Shown: piece after piece, positions 33,168 through 48,100 of the stretch | Layout: each line of letters starts with the position of its first letter | How positions within the stretch are numbered: the first letter of the stretch is position 1 | NCBI GenBank assembly: GCA_951799425.1 | Contig: OX637393.1 | Location: forward strand, 248,001-312,000 | DNA length: 64,000 nucleotides | Source: Ilex aquifolium | Taxonomy: Eukaryota; Streptophyta; Magnoliopsida; Aquifoliales; Aquifoliaceae | Reading direction: 5' to 3' | The notes under the pieces: generated by a model | The model's database searches: none | What the model was told of the DNA's origin: nothing | What the model saw: only the letters and a program-made list of their open reading frames with translations | Made by a program: the position numbers and the translations under genes

Positions 33168-36100
33168 CTATTTGCCTTGGACTGATTTCCCCACTCGATG
33201 CTTCCACACATTCTGCATTTGACAAGAGATAAATTAGTATCTAGAACATCTACAGAGTGTAACAAAACAGAGATGCTGATTGGAAGGCTGAAGATCAATA
33301 CAAGTGGTTCATCATCACAACTTTCTGTGCCCTCAGAATCATCGGAAGCAAAAGTTCTCTGGTCAGATTTATGTGGATCTACTGGATGACTGTCGGACTC
33401 ATCTCCTTGATGACCCAGAGACTCTGAATTATCATTGGCTTCCTCACCACATTCTTCCATTGTTACATCTGGATGCTGTTTCTTCTCTAAAGGAGAAAGC
33501 TCGTCTTCCTCAGAAGCCTGAGCATCATGAGAGGAACTTGCCGAATCTGTAATCCGTTTCCCTCCAGAGTCAGGTCCTTCTTCGTTGGACTCTTCTGCAT
33601 CACTTGAGCTATTATCAGCATCTTCCACCTGTTTCCCTTCAGGAACTGATTTCTCATCCTTGTCAGAATCCTCTCCACCATTTGAACTCTTATCCATTCT
33701 TTCAAGCTCCTCTTCTTAGTTATCATGGAGGGAAATATAAATCAAAAATAATCAAAAGAAAGACAAATCTGTCCAAAACGGTTTTGGATGTTTATGAATA
33801 GAGTGAGATACATTTAACAGAACAACTCTCTATGAAAAGGTAGGCTGAGGCTTGAAGCTAGTTAAATACCATGATATCTGATGCTTCACATCACACAAAT
33901 AATGCAAAACCTTATAAAGGGTGAGAATCTTTACCTGAGTCCGAATGATCACCTTTGGGCTTAGAAACCGGCTCAGGGTGTAATACGTCTGGGCTCCCTC
34001 TGATATCAGCTTGTCTAAATTCTTTTGTAATTTTGCCCTTTGATACCCCCTTTGTTCCATTCTTAATTTTTTTCCTAGGTGTTCGTGTTCCTCTTAGTTT
34101 AGCTGCTGGAGATCTGTCATTCAATTGGTAGTAGTGCATAAGCAAACAAAAAAGTAAAAATTCAATGTCATAATTGGGGTACAGTGTCCTACTCACATCT
34201 CACTTGATTTCTTATTTTGCCTTGAACCACCCGAAGACTTCCTTTTCTGCTCAGGTGATCTGCAGCAGCAATCAAGTGAATTAGGAATTAAAGGAGGCTC
34301 CGCAACCTCCTTCCAACTCCCCTCCCCCCCAACCCCCACACAAAAAAAAAGTGTATATATAGAGATTTCAATTATGTTACCTTTAAAGCATAACTGAACT
34401 ATGCTGTTTGCAAAATATTATTTACAATAATATTTTTCAAGAAATTGATTGATTATTGCATAGGCCTTGTTGACTTCCGTACTTGCTGCACAAGTCTAGG
34501 ATGAGGAAATTTTTATTTTTAGCCAGTCATCTTTAGCTTATTAAATTGTTGTTATTCAGCATGCAAGCCCTTTAAAGTCTCTGTATTGCATTCAAAAGTA
34601 GCTGCTGAGTTGATTGTGTTCTTAAATATTCTTGATTAAATGAACTGATCCAGACATAGAAGACAAAGCCTGACATAATGGAACACAATTTATTTCATCC
34701 AGTTAAGAAGGGAAGTTTGGGTTTATACAAAATGATTCTGGAATGAGGCTTTCAGGTTAAGGTACAAAAGGTCCATTGTAACATAAAAAGCCTTTTGCAT
34801 GGGTGATCTCGTTCTACAAAATCTGGATTAAAGGCAGGAGATAAGGGATAATTCCATTGCAGGTGACAGATTTAAAGCAAGTCACCTATTGGTCAATATA
34901 GCAGTCAGTTGCTTTTGTAGTGCATCAAGGTGATAAGAGTTATACATGATGCTGGTTTGGGGTGCTATGCCAAGGAATCTGATATCCAGGTTTCTAGGTT
35001 CTATTGAGCTCCTTGAAACAAGGGCAACGGAAGCCCAAAATCTGCAGCATCTCGGTGATAGGGCTGATCATATTTGGATCTTGGCTTCTGAAGGGAAATG
35101 TTATGTTGGTTGTACATGCAAGTACCAAATTCCACTCCCTCCAGCCACCTTTTTCCTTTTGTTTCCTACCCTTTCAAGTTCTACTGTTACTTGGGACCAT
35201 TATAATGGTCAGAGATTATATTACTGACAATTTTCTTACTATGTGACTTACTGTTAAAGTAGCAGTAATGTCAGCAAGATCAGCATAGCGATAAGGGCTT
35301 CCTTCCCAGTTGTGTATTGCATAGCATATAAAGTTCCCCTCCCCCCACCCCCCCCCCCCCCCCCCCAAAAAAAAAAAAAAAAAAAAAAGAAAAGAACATA
35401 ATGGTAGCAACTTTTTTGGTCATTGAGCCATAAAATATTCGTATTGTGGGACTGATATTAAAAATGGGAAAATGCAACTCTGGTGTACAATATATGGATG
35501 GGACATAACAGATGCAATCTATAATTAGTTCTGTTACAATTGTTCGCTGATTCATTCTAGTGATCATGACATTCGAGGTAGGTTTGCATGGTTACAAAGG
35601 GTTAAAGACTTGGAGAATTCAGAGATATATGATGGATCAGGGCTTTCCAAGCACCAAAGCTTTGGGTAAAGAAGTACGTCCCGGGTCTTTGATAAAGAAC
35701 ACTAGCTGTCCGTGGGAGACACACGCTCGGGCCGAAGTGCTATAGCAGGTTTAGTTTGTGGGTATTCTGTCTGGCCTTCTAATAGGTTTGTATCTGTATT
35801 CGTATGTGTTCTTGTTTGTGTGTTTGTAAGGCTGTCAAGCTATACGACATATGCTTAGGGATGATCCTTCACTGTTTTATTGTATGGCCTCACTCTGCCA
35901 TTTACACTTTTCAGGTATTTGTCTCACAAAGTGGCTGTGTGCTCCGTCTGAGTGTGCAATTTAGTTATGCTTTATATTCCTTCCTCTTGCCTTATAAAGA
36001 ATTTGTTACACAACAAAAGAGGACAAAGATATCGTAAATAATAGAAATACGATACTAGTCTCTCTTATGATCAAAGAATCTGGATTGTTGAGAATTCTAG

Positions 36101-39100
36101 TGTTGTTTCTTGTAGATCGTTTTATTCACATCTTGTTGGCTCTCAGAACGAAGTTTCATTCTCCTTGGCCAAATTCATTTGGAAACCTAAAGTCCCTCGA
36201 AAATACAGACTTATGTTTGCTCTGATGTCCTTAATCCTTAATCGGGTAAACACTAATGATTTGTTGCAGGTGCGGAGACCCTACAAAGTTTTGAGCCCTG
36301 ATATTTGTCTTACTTATTTCAGCAGTAGAGTCTAATGCTCATCTTTTCATTGTGTGTTCATTTGCATGGGGTTTGTGGAATACTTTGTTCCAGGTGACTG
36401 GTGAGGCTTGGCTTTATCTACTACAATGAAAAAGATGTTACAAATCAAGTTTTGGGGTTTTGGGAATAAGAAGGAAATGAAGGTATCATCGAATTTTGCG
36501 TTCATGGTAACTCTTTGGTGTATTTGGATGGAAAGAAATAAAAGAATCTTCAATAATTGCCATCTTCCTTCAAAATTAGTATGGGAGAGAATTGTTTACA
36601 TGGCTTCACTTTGGTCCAAAGCTTCAGAGAGCTTTGGAAGTTTGACTTTCATTGTGATTGTTTACTGGATGTCTTTTGCGTTTTTTCTTTTTGCAGATAT
36701 CTTGTCCTCAATACTGTAATTTTTCTCCTTCCATTCTATAATAAAATTCTTCTTTTATCTAAAAAAATAATAGAAATACGATTCAAATCGTCGCACCATT
36801 GTGCAAATCTAAACCTCATTTTCAAAAAAATACCCTAGTAATTAGTTAAATGCATTATGGCAGTACTTACGCTCCTTTAGGAAGTGGGCTCTTTGAAGAA
36901 TTTAACCGCTGTAAATGGTAAAACAAATCATGGTCAGAGACTAAGCTAAAACTAGTTGATTAGCAGGAAACCAGGAGTTGAACAGACATAAGATAATTTT
37001 AGACCTTTGTAGGCTTTCGTCCATTGTCAACTAGCTCCCAGCGCTCCTTGTCTAGACGGAGGACTTCCACGTCTCCATCATTGTATAAAACCTTTAACAA
37101 AAAATTAGTTATATAAACTTATGTCAAAGAAACATATGATATTCTAGGTATAATATGATTGGTAGCAAGTTTCATCATGACATGGATACTGAGAAATCAA
37201 GTCAACATGAGGATTGGAAAATGCAGCCTACCACATGTTTCTTTTTTTGAGAGTCATAAGACTTCACCACACCTTCATAAAACCTGTAGACATTATCAAC
37301 AATATACATGAAGCCAGTACTCTCACAGCAGCATACTCGCTATAAAGTAAGAACCACAACAAAAGAAAGCACATTACAACAAACTAATCAAGGATTGCCC
37401 CTTTTTGGATCAGTAGTAGGTGGAACTCTGTCTGAATAATGTAATCCAATAAAGCAGGATGATATTATACCTGGTAGGTAATGATCCAACACAATGAACC
37501 AGAAAAAAGAGAGAAGAGGAGGGCTGGGAAAGGTTTACAAAATAGGATCACCAACAAAAATATGAGTCGCTAGAGTCAGTTAAAAAGAACGAAAGTGGTT
37601 TGAGACGGTTATGAAACATAGTGCAGATCAAAGAATCTAAAGGAATTGGTATATAAATGGAATGCTTATTGGACTTGTGGTAAATAAAATTGATATGGCC
37701 CCCGACCCAAAAAAGAAGAGGGAAAAGAAAAAAGCAATGCACAGATTTAGAAAAGTGTTTGATAACGCTCAGTATGCTGAACGGTATGAATAAAAATCAT
37801 GCCCACACTCAGCTTAGAGAGAACCTAAGATATGGGATACCTTGAGAATACATGAAAAAAAGCCTACAAAATCCAATTTTAGACAGAAAATATGATCCAT
37901 AGGAGCAGGCAGTATTCCCACACTTTGATTTTAAGTATATTCTTTCCACTTTTTCATTTGTTGTAGTGGCATCAAGTCTACTTTTTACTCATCTAAATTA
38001 GCACAGCACTCACTCTTTATCCATTGGCCACCAGATTTTTATTCTGCACCCAATCAAGTCCGTGGTTCCACCTTCCTTCGATGTGCACTGTGGCAAAAAC
38101 AAAATGGCATGTCAACAAATGGCATTTGTTATACATGAAGCCATCAGAGCTTTTAAATTCTGAATAAGCACAGAAACCTTAAAAAAGTTAGTATAAACAA
38201 TGGAACAAAGGCCCAACTCTTGCTTTATTGCCTTGGAGTCAGAAATGTCTATTAGGGAAAGTAAATGGTAACCAACAACCCAACTAGAAGCTAAGATTGA
38301 CAGAAAATGTGTAAATAGGTACTTACATCAACATGCTACATCACATTTGACCAAACTCCCCTCCACAAAACATCACTTCCTACAACTCGCACTAATATAC
38401 TAGCTCAGCAACCGGAAGCTCTAAAAGCTTAAGTTTATAGACGGCATAAAGTACTTCTCTGATCAGCATAAAATTAAGGGTGGTTGATGGAGATTGTGGC
38501 ACATCATAGATATATAAGAGAAAATGTATACCAAAAGAATACATTATTTTCACTGAAATACTTTACGAATCCTTCTTTTTGGTGTTCCGCTTCTATCATT
38601 TCTAATTTGGATTTATAACTTTTGTTACCTTCCATCCAGACTCACAATGATGTAATCAGTCAAACATCCTTGGCTATATTTAACATTTTAACTGCTTTCA
38701 TATAATGGAGGTCACATTCTCAATAATAAAGGACAGAGATCATTTATTATAATAGAGAGAATGAGTAAAAACGTTTGTAGATTTGCTTAAAATTTAAAAG
38801 GATATAAAAGCTTAAGTCGATAAATTCAAACCTCATTTACAAAAAGATGTTACCAGCACTACCTTTGGCTATCCAGTTTGGCCGAAGTTTGTACAAATTA
38901 ATCCTTGTATACCAAGGATGCGCAAATAACCATAATCCAATCGATGGCAGCATATGGAAATGAGGGTTTTGATTAAATTCCATTTGCAAATCACAAATCA
39001 TATCCTCCAGGTAAGTATTACTATACATTCAGCAACTGTCGATCCAAAATAAAAGCAGCCCGATACATGGCTGACTCCAACAAAAAGCACAATATCTTTA

Positions 39101-42100
39101 CTAAATAAGCATGGAATAACAGACTGACCTTCGCCAACCCTGCAATACTTCTTCTTTTCCTCTTCTTGGCAGATCCTGACTTCAAATTACTAATTGCATG
39201 TGTACTCTCAGTCTCTGTAAGCTTTTTAAACTTCTGCAGGAGAGAAAGGAAAGAAACACAAAAACTTAAAATCACTAATGAGAAAAATATTAGACACGTA
39301 GCTCTCAAATCACTTCATCAGTGTGAATGCTTACTTTTAAATCATGGTCATCAGTTTCTCCAACTTCATGTACCTCATTATGATTCTTATCAGAATCTTT
39401 CCCTTTATGTCTTGATGCCAAGCTGGAATTCTTCCGAAAGCAAGACGCCAACAAATCTGACTCTGCTGGTTCAGTCATATTTTCATGTGAAGAGATGTTA
39501 CCTTCTGAACCAATATGAAGGTCATCGTCCATTTCAATGGAATCAAATAAGGACACTTCATCCTGAGACAAATTATCAACTGAAGCCCGCATAGAACCCC
39601 GCAAAGTGCTCTTTTGGAGAGAGAATCTGTAAGGACTATGAGCAGTTGATGACCTCCGGCGTTTTGGTACAGGAACATTTGTTGATACACTAGCCATTGT
39701 TTTCCTCTTTTCATGCTTTTGATCAGTTTTAGTTTTTCTTGCAGCATCGTCATGGCCATTGCTTGATTCAAACTTAGTTGGCGTGTCCAAATTACTCAGA
39801 TTTATTTCCCTCACCATATTCAAGATATCAACATCATTTTCATTTTTTGCTCCAGCTGGTACAGACTTGTTTTTAATATCTTTTCTTGCCTTGGCTTTTA
39901 GACGTTTTATCATTTTTCCCAAAGGAACCTCATTTCCATCTGTTTCACTGTCTTTCAGAACCTCATCCTCAGCAATTTCTAAATGAACCTGATGTAATAA
40001 AGTAGCAGAAAAAGATGTTAGCTGAGGTGGAAAATGCAAAAAATGTCACCATGATTTCTCATGTAGCTGAAAGCAATATTGAGCAGGAGAATATACAGTT
40101 CCATTAGCTTCCATTTTAAGAGACTCAAAGTGAGCCAAGGCACTCTCATCAGCCAACCATGTCTGCCCTTCATTGACCTATTAAAAATTTCAACAGCATT
40201 AATTACAAAACATCTAAAACAATTTACCCATTCATCTCCAATAAGAAAATACAAAATATTGAACAATTTGTTAGACGAACCAAAAAATACATTATGCACA
40301 CTTGGAATAAAGACTGAAAGTCAGAATATATCACCATCCTCCAGGGTATCTAGAGGGAAGGACGAAATAGCATAGTAAGATTCATATGGCAATCATGGTT
40401 CAAAGTATAAGTCGTTCGACTTGGCCAAGTTATCCGACCCGGAAACTTCCGTTCTGCTCCTGTTTCAAGTTCCATATAAATTATGAGTTCACATGCGGCT
40501 GAATCATCGCCAGCAAATCAACCCATGTTGTTCCACGACATCTTAATGTGGTGTAGATCTCACCATGTTCAACTTCTTTTTCTCTTTCTATCTAGCATTT
40601 TGTATAAATTGTCTGAACTGTTTCGCTACGCCACGACCGATGCGTTAGTCGAAGAACAATACCACGACCTTTAAATATGGTGGCAATTCATATAAAGGAA
40701 GTAACCACATACACTATAAGCTGGCAGTATCTGATGTTCTCTCATTCTATTACCAATTGATTCTAATTCCATCATCTCCAGTTCAGAAATGTAATTTAAG
40801 TATTTTTCCAGTTTTCATACGTAGATTATTATTGTGTATTTTAAGTCTATTGAATTGTAATTTTGGAGTTGGTTTGCGCAATTTCATGACCTTGTAGGGA
40901 TTCAGGACACAAACCATCTGCTTGTACTATATCTCTATCCAAAACCAATTAGTTACTTCACCAATTAGCACTCCAGTAGAGGGAAGAAAGTGCTTTTTCT
41001 TTGTATGAGTATTATATAGCTAGGAAATACATGAAATATAATCACGTTTTATTTGAGTAAATTCAATAGAAATTGTTAAAACAAATAAAAGATGCAAGGA
41101 TTGGGCAAAAGTTAATCTAGCACCTATTTACAAAGGTGAAAGACCGAATGATGGGCAAATCAATCTAAACAATAAACTAACAGAAATATGATACCATACT
41201 TTTGAGAAAAGTGAGCACACAATGTAAGATATGAAAGATATGTAAACATGAGTTAAACATCAGTGTGGCATCATACAGAATATTTTCTACATAAATGGTT
41301 AAGCATTGGTCTGTTCAGATATAGTATGGTGTGCTCCAATGCACTGCATGTGTGTGCACACCCCCACACACACATGTACATCCATTTTTTTTTTACATGT
41401 ACATCTATTCACCAGCCTTTCTTCCCCTTCATATACCATTTAGTGGTATAGTAAATAACGCATACCAGGAAACTCTGATATTAAGAAGAAGAAAGGGAAT
41501 GTATGATGGAATTAAATGACAGGGACAATAAAGCAAACCGGAGAAGATAAAAAGTAAACATCCATTGCCCTTGGGCTTTCTACAAAGTTCAATACCGAGT
41601 TCCTATCTTATAAGACATTGCTGATGAAATAATTAGATGTTATAGGTAGGAAGTTTCTGTTTAATTTGGTTTTTCCTTTTCCTTCTTGGTTCAGTTGATA
41701 AGATTGAAGGTAGATGGACAAGTTCAGATATTTGGCCAAGAATGTCAAGGTTGTAAGACAACAAGAAACAAATCTGCAAACCACGTCAAGTGACCTTAGC
41801 AAAATCTCAAGTATAAATCAAGCAATGACTAAACAACACTCTCAAGAAACATTTTAAAGAAGCCAGTTTAATTAGCTTGATTTCACCATTTAGAAGAAGC
41901 AAGAGATGTTGCACAACAGGAATAGGACAGGTGGTGTACTTGCAATATATGTTTTACATTACATCTGATGACAAGTACTTATATGTAAATGCAGCCAAAA
42001 TCTCTAGTAGAAATGTGAAGTTATTTGAGATTTTTGCAGAAAATATGGGAATAAAAAATAACCGGATGTTACGATGGACAAGTGGATAAACCAGGGCCGG

Positions 42101-45100
42101 CCCAACAGCAGGTATAAAAAAGCCTGGGCTTTAGGCCCCATTTCAAGGAAGGCCCCAAATTTTTGAACATTGTAAATAACCCATGTAAAAAAAAGCCTTA
42201 TAAAAATATAAGCCCAATCAACTATTTTAGGCCCATAATCCAATTCCAATATTAAATATCTAAAAAAAAAAACAATATAAAAAAAAAAAAAAAAACTGAA
42301 AGGTCATATCAGCCACCAAAAAAATCAAAAGTCAAATCACCTTCTTTAACACTCAATCCTTCTCTCTCGGTAAACCAAATTTATCTCTCTCTCTCTCTCT
42401 CTCGGTAAACCAATAACACATACATTTTTTTTTCTTTCTCTCTCTCATTAAACTGAAACAGAACTCTTCTTCTTCCCCTCTCTCTCTCACAGTGCTCTCA
42501 AGAGAACTCAACTCACAGCTCACTCACTCACAGAATCACAAATCAATTTTTTTTTTTTTTGCCAAGTGCTACACTGCTACAGCGGACTGACTCGGCATCC
42601 ACTCCATTCTCCATCTTCAACTCGAGTTTTCATTGCAATATAAGGGACATGGTTTAGAACCAAAAAGCCAACATTTGAGATCATTCAAGCCAGGTTCTAT
42701 TGTTTCATAATTTTAAATTTTTTTGTTATATATTTTTATCTATACTATATATTGTGTTTGTTTGTGTTTGTTTTGTTGTTATATAGTTATAATATATTAA
42801 TAATATGACACCTAGAAGACAACCAAGTGGATACGAAAAATTAAAAAAAAAAAGAAAAATAGATCAACTAATAGAATCTCAAAAAGGATCTCTTGATAAA
42901 TTTATTACTAGTAAGAAAAATAATGTAACAAAAAATTTAGATGAAAATTTTGAAAATAAACAAGTAGATAATGAAATAGAAGAGAATAAAATAAAAAATA
43001 TTGAAATAGAAAATATTGAAATAAAAGATAATGAAATAGAAGATAATGAAATAAAAAATAGTGAAGTAGAAAATATTGAAATAAAAGATAATAAAATAGA
43101 GGATAATGAAATAGAAAATATTGAAAAAAAAAATAGTGAAATAAAAGATAATGAAATAGAAGACAATCAAAATCTTAATGAAACAAGTGATTATGGTCAT
43201 ATAAATATTTATGATCCAAGTCAATGGAAAAATATTGATACGAAATTAAGAGATTTATTAGTAGAAAATGGTTCAATTAGATATAATAATTTAGATTTTC
43301 CTAGGGATGAACACTCTAGACATTTTTCCACTACACATTATATTCGCAAATTAACAAATGGGGAAACACTTGATAGAAGATGGCTAGTATATTCAAAAGA
43401 TTTGGATAAAGTATTTTGTTTTTGTTGCAAGTTATTCAATATAAATTATTCTACAAGTAAACTAGCTAATGAAGGAACAAAAGATTGGAGAAATATTGGT
43501 GTTAAGCTTAAAAATCATGAAATAACTAATGAGCATATAACTAATATGAATACTTGGATTGAATTAGAAACAAGATTGCAACTAAATAAAACAATTGATA
43601 AAAATATCCAAGAACAAATTAATAGAGAGAAAGAATATTGGCAAAATGTATTAGTAAGAATTATTGCCGTTGTAAAGAATCTTGGTAAAAATAATTTAGC
43701 TTTTCGGGGAAAAAATGAAAAGATATATCAAGAAAATAATGGCAATTTTTTAAGTTTAATTGAAATGATTGCGGAATTTGATCCGATAATGCAAGAACAC
43801 GTTCGTCGTATTCAACAAGATAGAATTCATAACCATTATCTTGGACATAACATACAAAAAGAATTGATAAGTTTGTTAGGAAATGAAGTAAGAAGCAATA
43901 TTATTAAAAAAGTTAAAGAAGTAAAATATTATTCAATCATACTTGATTGTACTCCCGATGCAAGTCATCAAGAACAAATGTCTCTCATATTACGATGCGT
44001 AGATATTACAATAAGTCCAATAAAAATAGAAGAATATTTTTTAGAGTTTATTAAAATAGATGATACGAGTGGAAAAGGTTTATTTGATAAACTTATAGAT
44101 GTAATAAGTAATCTTGAACTAGATATTAATGATGTACGGGGACAAGGATATGATAATGGGTCTAATATGAAAGAAAAACATCAGGGTGTACAAAAAAGGC
44201 TACTCAATATAAATCCTAGAGCATTTTACACACCATGTGGTTGTCATAATTTAAATCTAGTACTTTGTGATATGGCTAACTCTTGTCCCAAGGCTATATC
44301 ATTTTTTGGAATAGTACAACGTATATATTCATTATTTTCCTCTTCCACAAAACGATGAAAAATTTTACAAGATAATATTCAAGGTTTAACTCTTAAGCCA
44401 TTATCACAAACACGTTGGGAAAGTCGTGTTGAAAGTGTTAAAGCAATAAGATTTCAAACTCCAAAAATAAGAGATGCATTATTGCAATTAGCGGAAACTA
44501 GTGAAGATCCTAAAACAAGGAGTGAAGCTAATTGTTTAGCAACATATGAGCTTGAGAATTTTGAATTCTTATTGGGCATGACTATTTGGTATGATATTTT
44601 ATTTTCCGTCAACTTAGTTAGTAAATATTTACAATCAAAAGACATGCATATTGATATTGCTATAGATCAATTAAAAGGTCTCATTTCTTTTTTTGAAAAA
44701 TATAGGGAAAGTGGATTTACAAATGCTATGATTTCATCTAAAGAGATTGCATGTGAAATGGGTATAGAATCTATATTTCGTGAAAAACGTTGAGTTCGTA
44801 GAAAAAAATAATTTGATGAAAATGTTGATGATGAGGTAACACAATCTATTGAAGAATCTTTTAGAATTGATTATTTTACATATATAATTGATCAAGCTAT
44901 TTCTTCACTAAAAAATAGATTTGAACAATTACAAAAGTACGAAAATATTTTTGGTTTTTTATTTAACTAAGAAAAATTAAAATCATTGACCAATGATAGT
45001 TTAAAACAATATTGTTTGGATCTCGAATGTTTCTTAAAACACGAAAATTTTTCCGATATTGATGGCTTAGATTTATTTTTAGAACTAAATGTTTTAAAAG

Positions 45101-48100
45101 AAATTTTACAAACGAAAGAAAATACGCCAATTGAGATACTAAATTATATAAAAAAGTTAGATTCTTTTCCAAATGCATGCATTGCTTATAGAATATTATT
45201 AACAATTCCTGTAACAGTTGCTTCTGCGGAAAGAAGCTTTTCAAAATTAAAATTGATAAAATCTTACTTAAGATCGACTATGTCACAAGAAAGATTAACT
45301 GGATTAGCGATACTATCAATTGAAAAAGATATGGTAGCAAAACTTGAATATAAAACCTTAATTAATACTTTTGCAACTCAAAAAGCAAGAAAAATTAATT
45401 TTAAATAAAAAATATTAACACTAAACATAGAAGGCCTCATTTAAAAGTATCGCTTTAGGCCCCATATTATCTTGAGCCACCCCTGGGATAAACAGCAAGA
45501 TAATAAAGGAAGACAGATAAATCAACCCTTCATATGTCGATGTTAGCGACCATGAGATGAAATCAGCTTAAGCATTAGCACCAATCTGGGGTTAACATAC
45601 TTGAGAGTACTTGGCTTAGATTATCAATTGAGAACTATATGTCAGAGAATCATGGTTCAGAATGAATGGTTGAACTTCTACTATATAAGGTGTTGGGTCC
45701 AATTCCGGATATGTGATACCCACAAAAGGAAAAAAAAATGAAAGAAAAGAAGGCTCTCCGTGGGGAGTAAGTCACTCATTCTCTTTTTCAGGGCACGCAT
45801 ATACGTATCAAAGAAGTTGAATGAGCCTCAAGGAGCTTACCAGAGGGTTATCTCCTTCTTTCTTCTCATGTGTTTTGAACAGCACTGGAGGTAGGGATAC
45901 AGATGCAATTAATCCCTGAAGATCATCTTGTTTTTTAGCTAAGCGCTTGGTGATCAACAGGCCAAGGTCGCAGATTGCGTATGAGTTCTGTAGATATTCA
46001 ACAATTAAAGAGTATTAGCTTTTCCTATCATTCTTCTTGTTATTCTCTATTTCTTCCTAATTACACTCCAAAAAATCAACAGAATATTCAAAGAAAGTAG
46101 GAGATCCGAACCTTTGACTTTGTTGTGTCTACAAAATCTTCTGAGTGCTTGATACTTTGAAAGATTGCAATAATTAGCGAAATACTCTCCTTCTCCTTGT
46201 TAATATCATCTTCTGACTTGCAGTCTTCATCTCCATGGAGCAGCATAGAAAGAAATAAATACAACTGTCTGCAAAAATATAGAACGGGAAATAAGGATTC
46301 TTAGTGTCATTGAACCAAAACTTAATAAATTTATCCACAACCAAGTACTGTTTCCAGCTATGGAATAAATTGTCTTTTCTGGGACTATTTTACCCAGAAT
46401 TGCATCTCTCTGCCACGTTACAAAATACATACTATTAAGACAAGTTGGTTTTGAGGCTAGGTCTATGAAGATACACGTGACTAACAATATCCATAATCGA
46501 AAAACCAATCAGTCATGACAACTGCTAATATATGTTGGACCTCTGAAATAAATCAATCATCCACATTTCTTCTCCATTGTCCTTTTTTTGATCAAGTTTC
46601 TTCAACGTGGTTAAATGAAGTAGGAAACACACCATCCCAGCCAACAATCAAACGGAAGTATAAGATCACAGCAGCCGATTGCCATCAAGTATCACTGGCC
46701 ACTGACTGCTTCTACTCGCTTCAGTTTCGATGGTACACATCTGTCTGCCTGTTAGTTCTAATCCAATAAATAATCCTCTTACAACAAAAAAAATGATTTT
46801 GAGACCAGATCAAGGATAAAAACTTCGTTTCATTTTGACCGAGATATTTCGGTTTAAATTCAAACCGAAACGAATTAGTGGCTAGATATCGAAACTCCCA
46901 TGTTCCGAGGTGTTTGGGATGTTATGTTCTAATCTCAATAAAATGACTACCATATTACTTCAAAACATTAAGGTTAACTACACAAAATCGCTTTAAGGTT
47001 TGTCCCCAAAACACACAGACCCTCTCAAGTATGGAACATAACATTGGCAGCCCTCATCAGTAAAGGCTTGAAGATGGAAGTAACAAAATGGCAAAAAGAC
47101 CAATATGCCGTTAAACCATCCCACGAATGCATTGCCTCAAACCCGCTTCTTCTCTTCCTCATCATTCAAACCATCCCACAAATGCATTGCCACCACCCCG
47201 ATCTGCCATCACCCCCCCCCCCCCCCCTTCTCTCTCTCTCTCACACGTTCACACACACAGCCCTTGGTTGGGACTAAGCTTCTTCACTACCATTAATTTC
47301 CCAATAACCAACCATGAAGCTTGATGTAAGTCAGGTCTCTTTCTTCTTCATTTAAAACCCACATATGAATGCATTGGAAAAAAACCCGTGTTAAAGGAAC
47401 TATTGGATCATGCAATACTAATATTTTTCGCTAGTCATTCTTAATGCTCTTCCATAATTCACTGCACAACATCAAAGGGTCCAGACATCCTCAGAGAGCC
47501 TTCCAAGCACAATTTGGCTATATTTTTTAATTTTCAGATACATGTTTGCAAGAAATCTACTTTCTGAAATTTTTATCACTACAAGAACATAGGAGGAAGA
47601 AGAAAGAACGGATTAAAAATTAGGAAAAAAACTTACTAGTACTGTGCTTACATACAAATGTTGACAAAGTCAATCTATACATCTCACCCAAAACATTCAA
47701 CACTTTCATATAGGCAAGTTTTTGTATCCAGAATTTGGAGTTTTGCTGTGTATTTGACAACCATCGTTTGTGCCTGAATCCAACACTATTAAGCATGCAT
47801 TGGTGGAAGACAAGGCTTACCATAGAGTAAAATATCGTGCAGAAAAATTACAAAAGCAGATATACCTATATATTGGCTCAAATGCCTTGACATCTTTGCA
47901 TTCGTCAACATTAGGACATGAAGAATGATGAGCAAGACCATGGACCAAGTATGGGAGAATGTACTCCGGACAAACCACAGGGGAGTTCCCATCACTTTGC
48001 ATCGAAAGTTGTCGTGCTTTCCCTTGCTGACACATCTGAATGATGTCACCTAACTTATGCTTGTCCTGTCAAGTGATTTAAGAGATAGAAGTAGTTAGAT

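Noticed and set aside
34946..35745. Several 60-95-codon frames in PDS5 intron 29
   Set aside because: No family similarity I recognise and no splice signals. They could be transposon debris, but I cannot support any call.
42879..43224. Minus-strand frames of 95 codons
   Set aside because: Antisense of the 15-bp repeats in the transposase; Ile/Phe/Ser low complexity.
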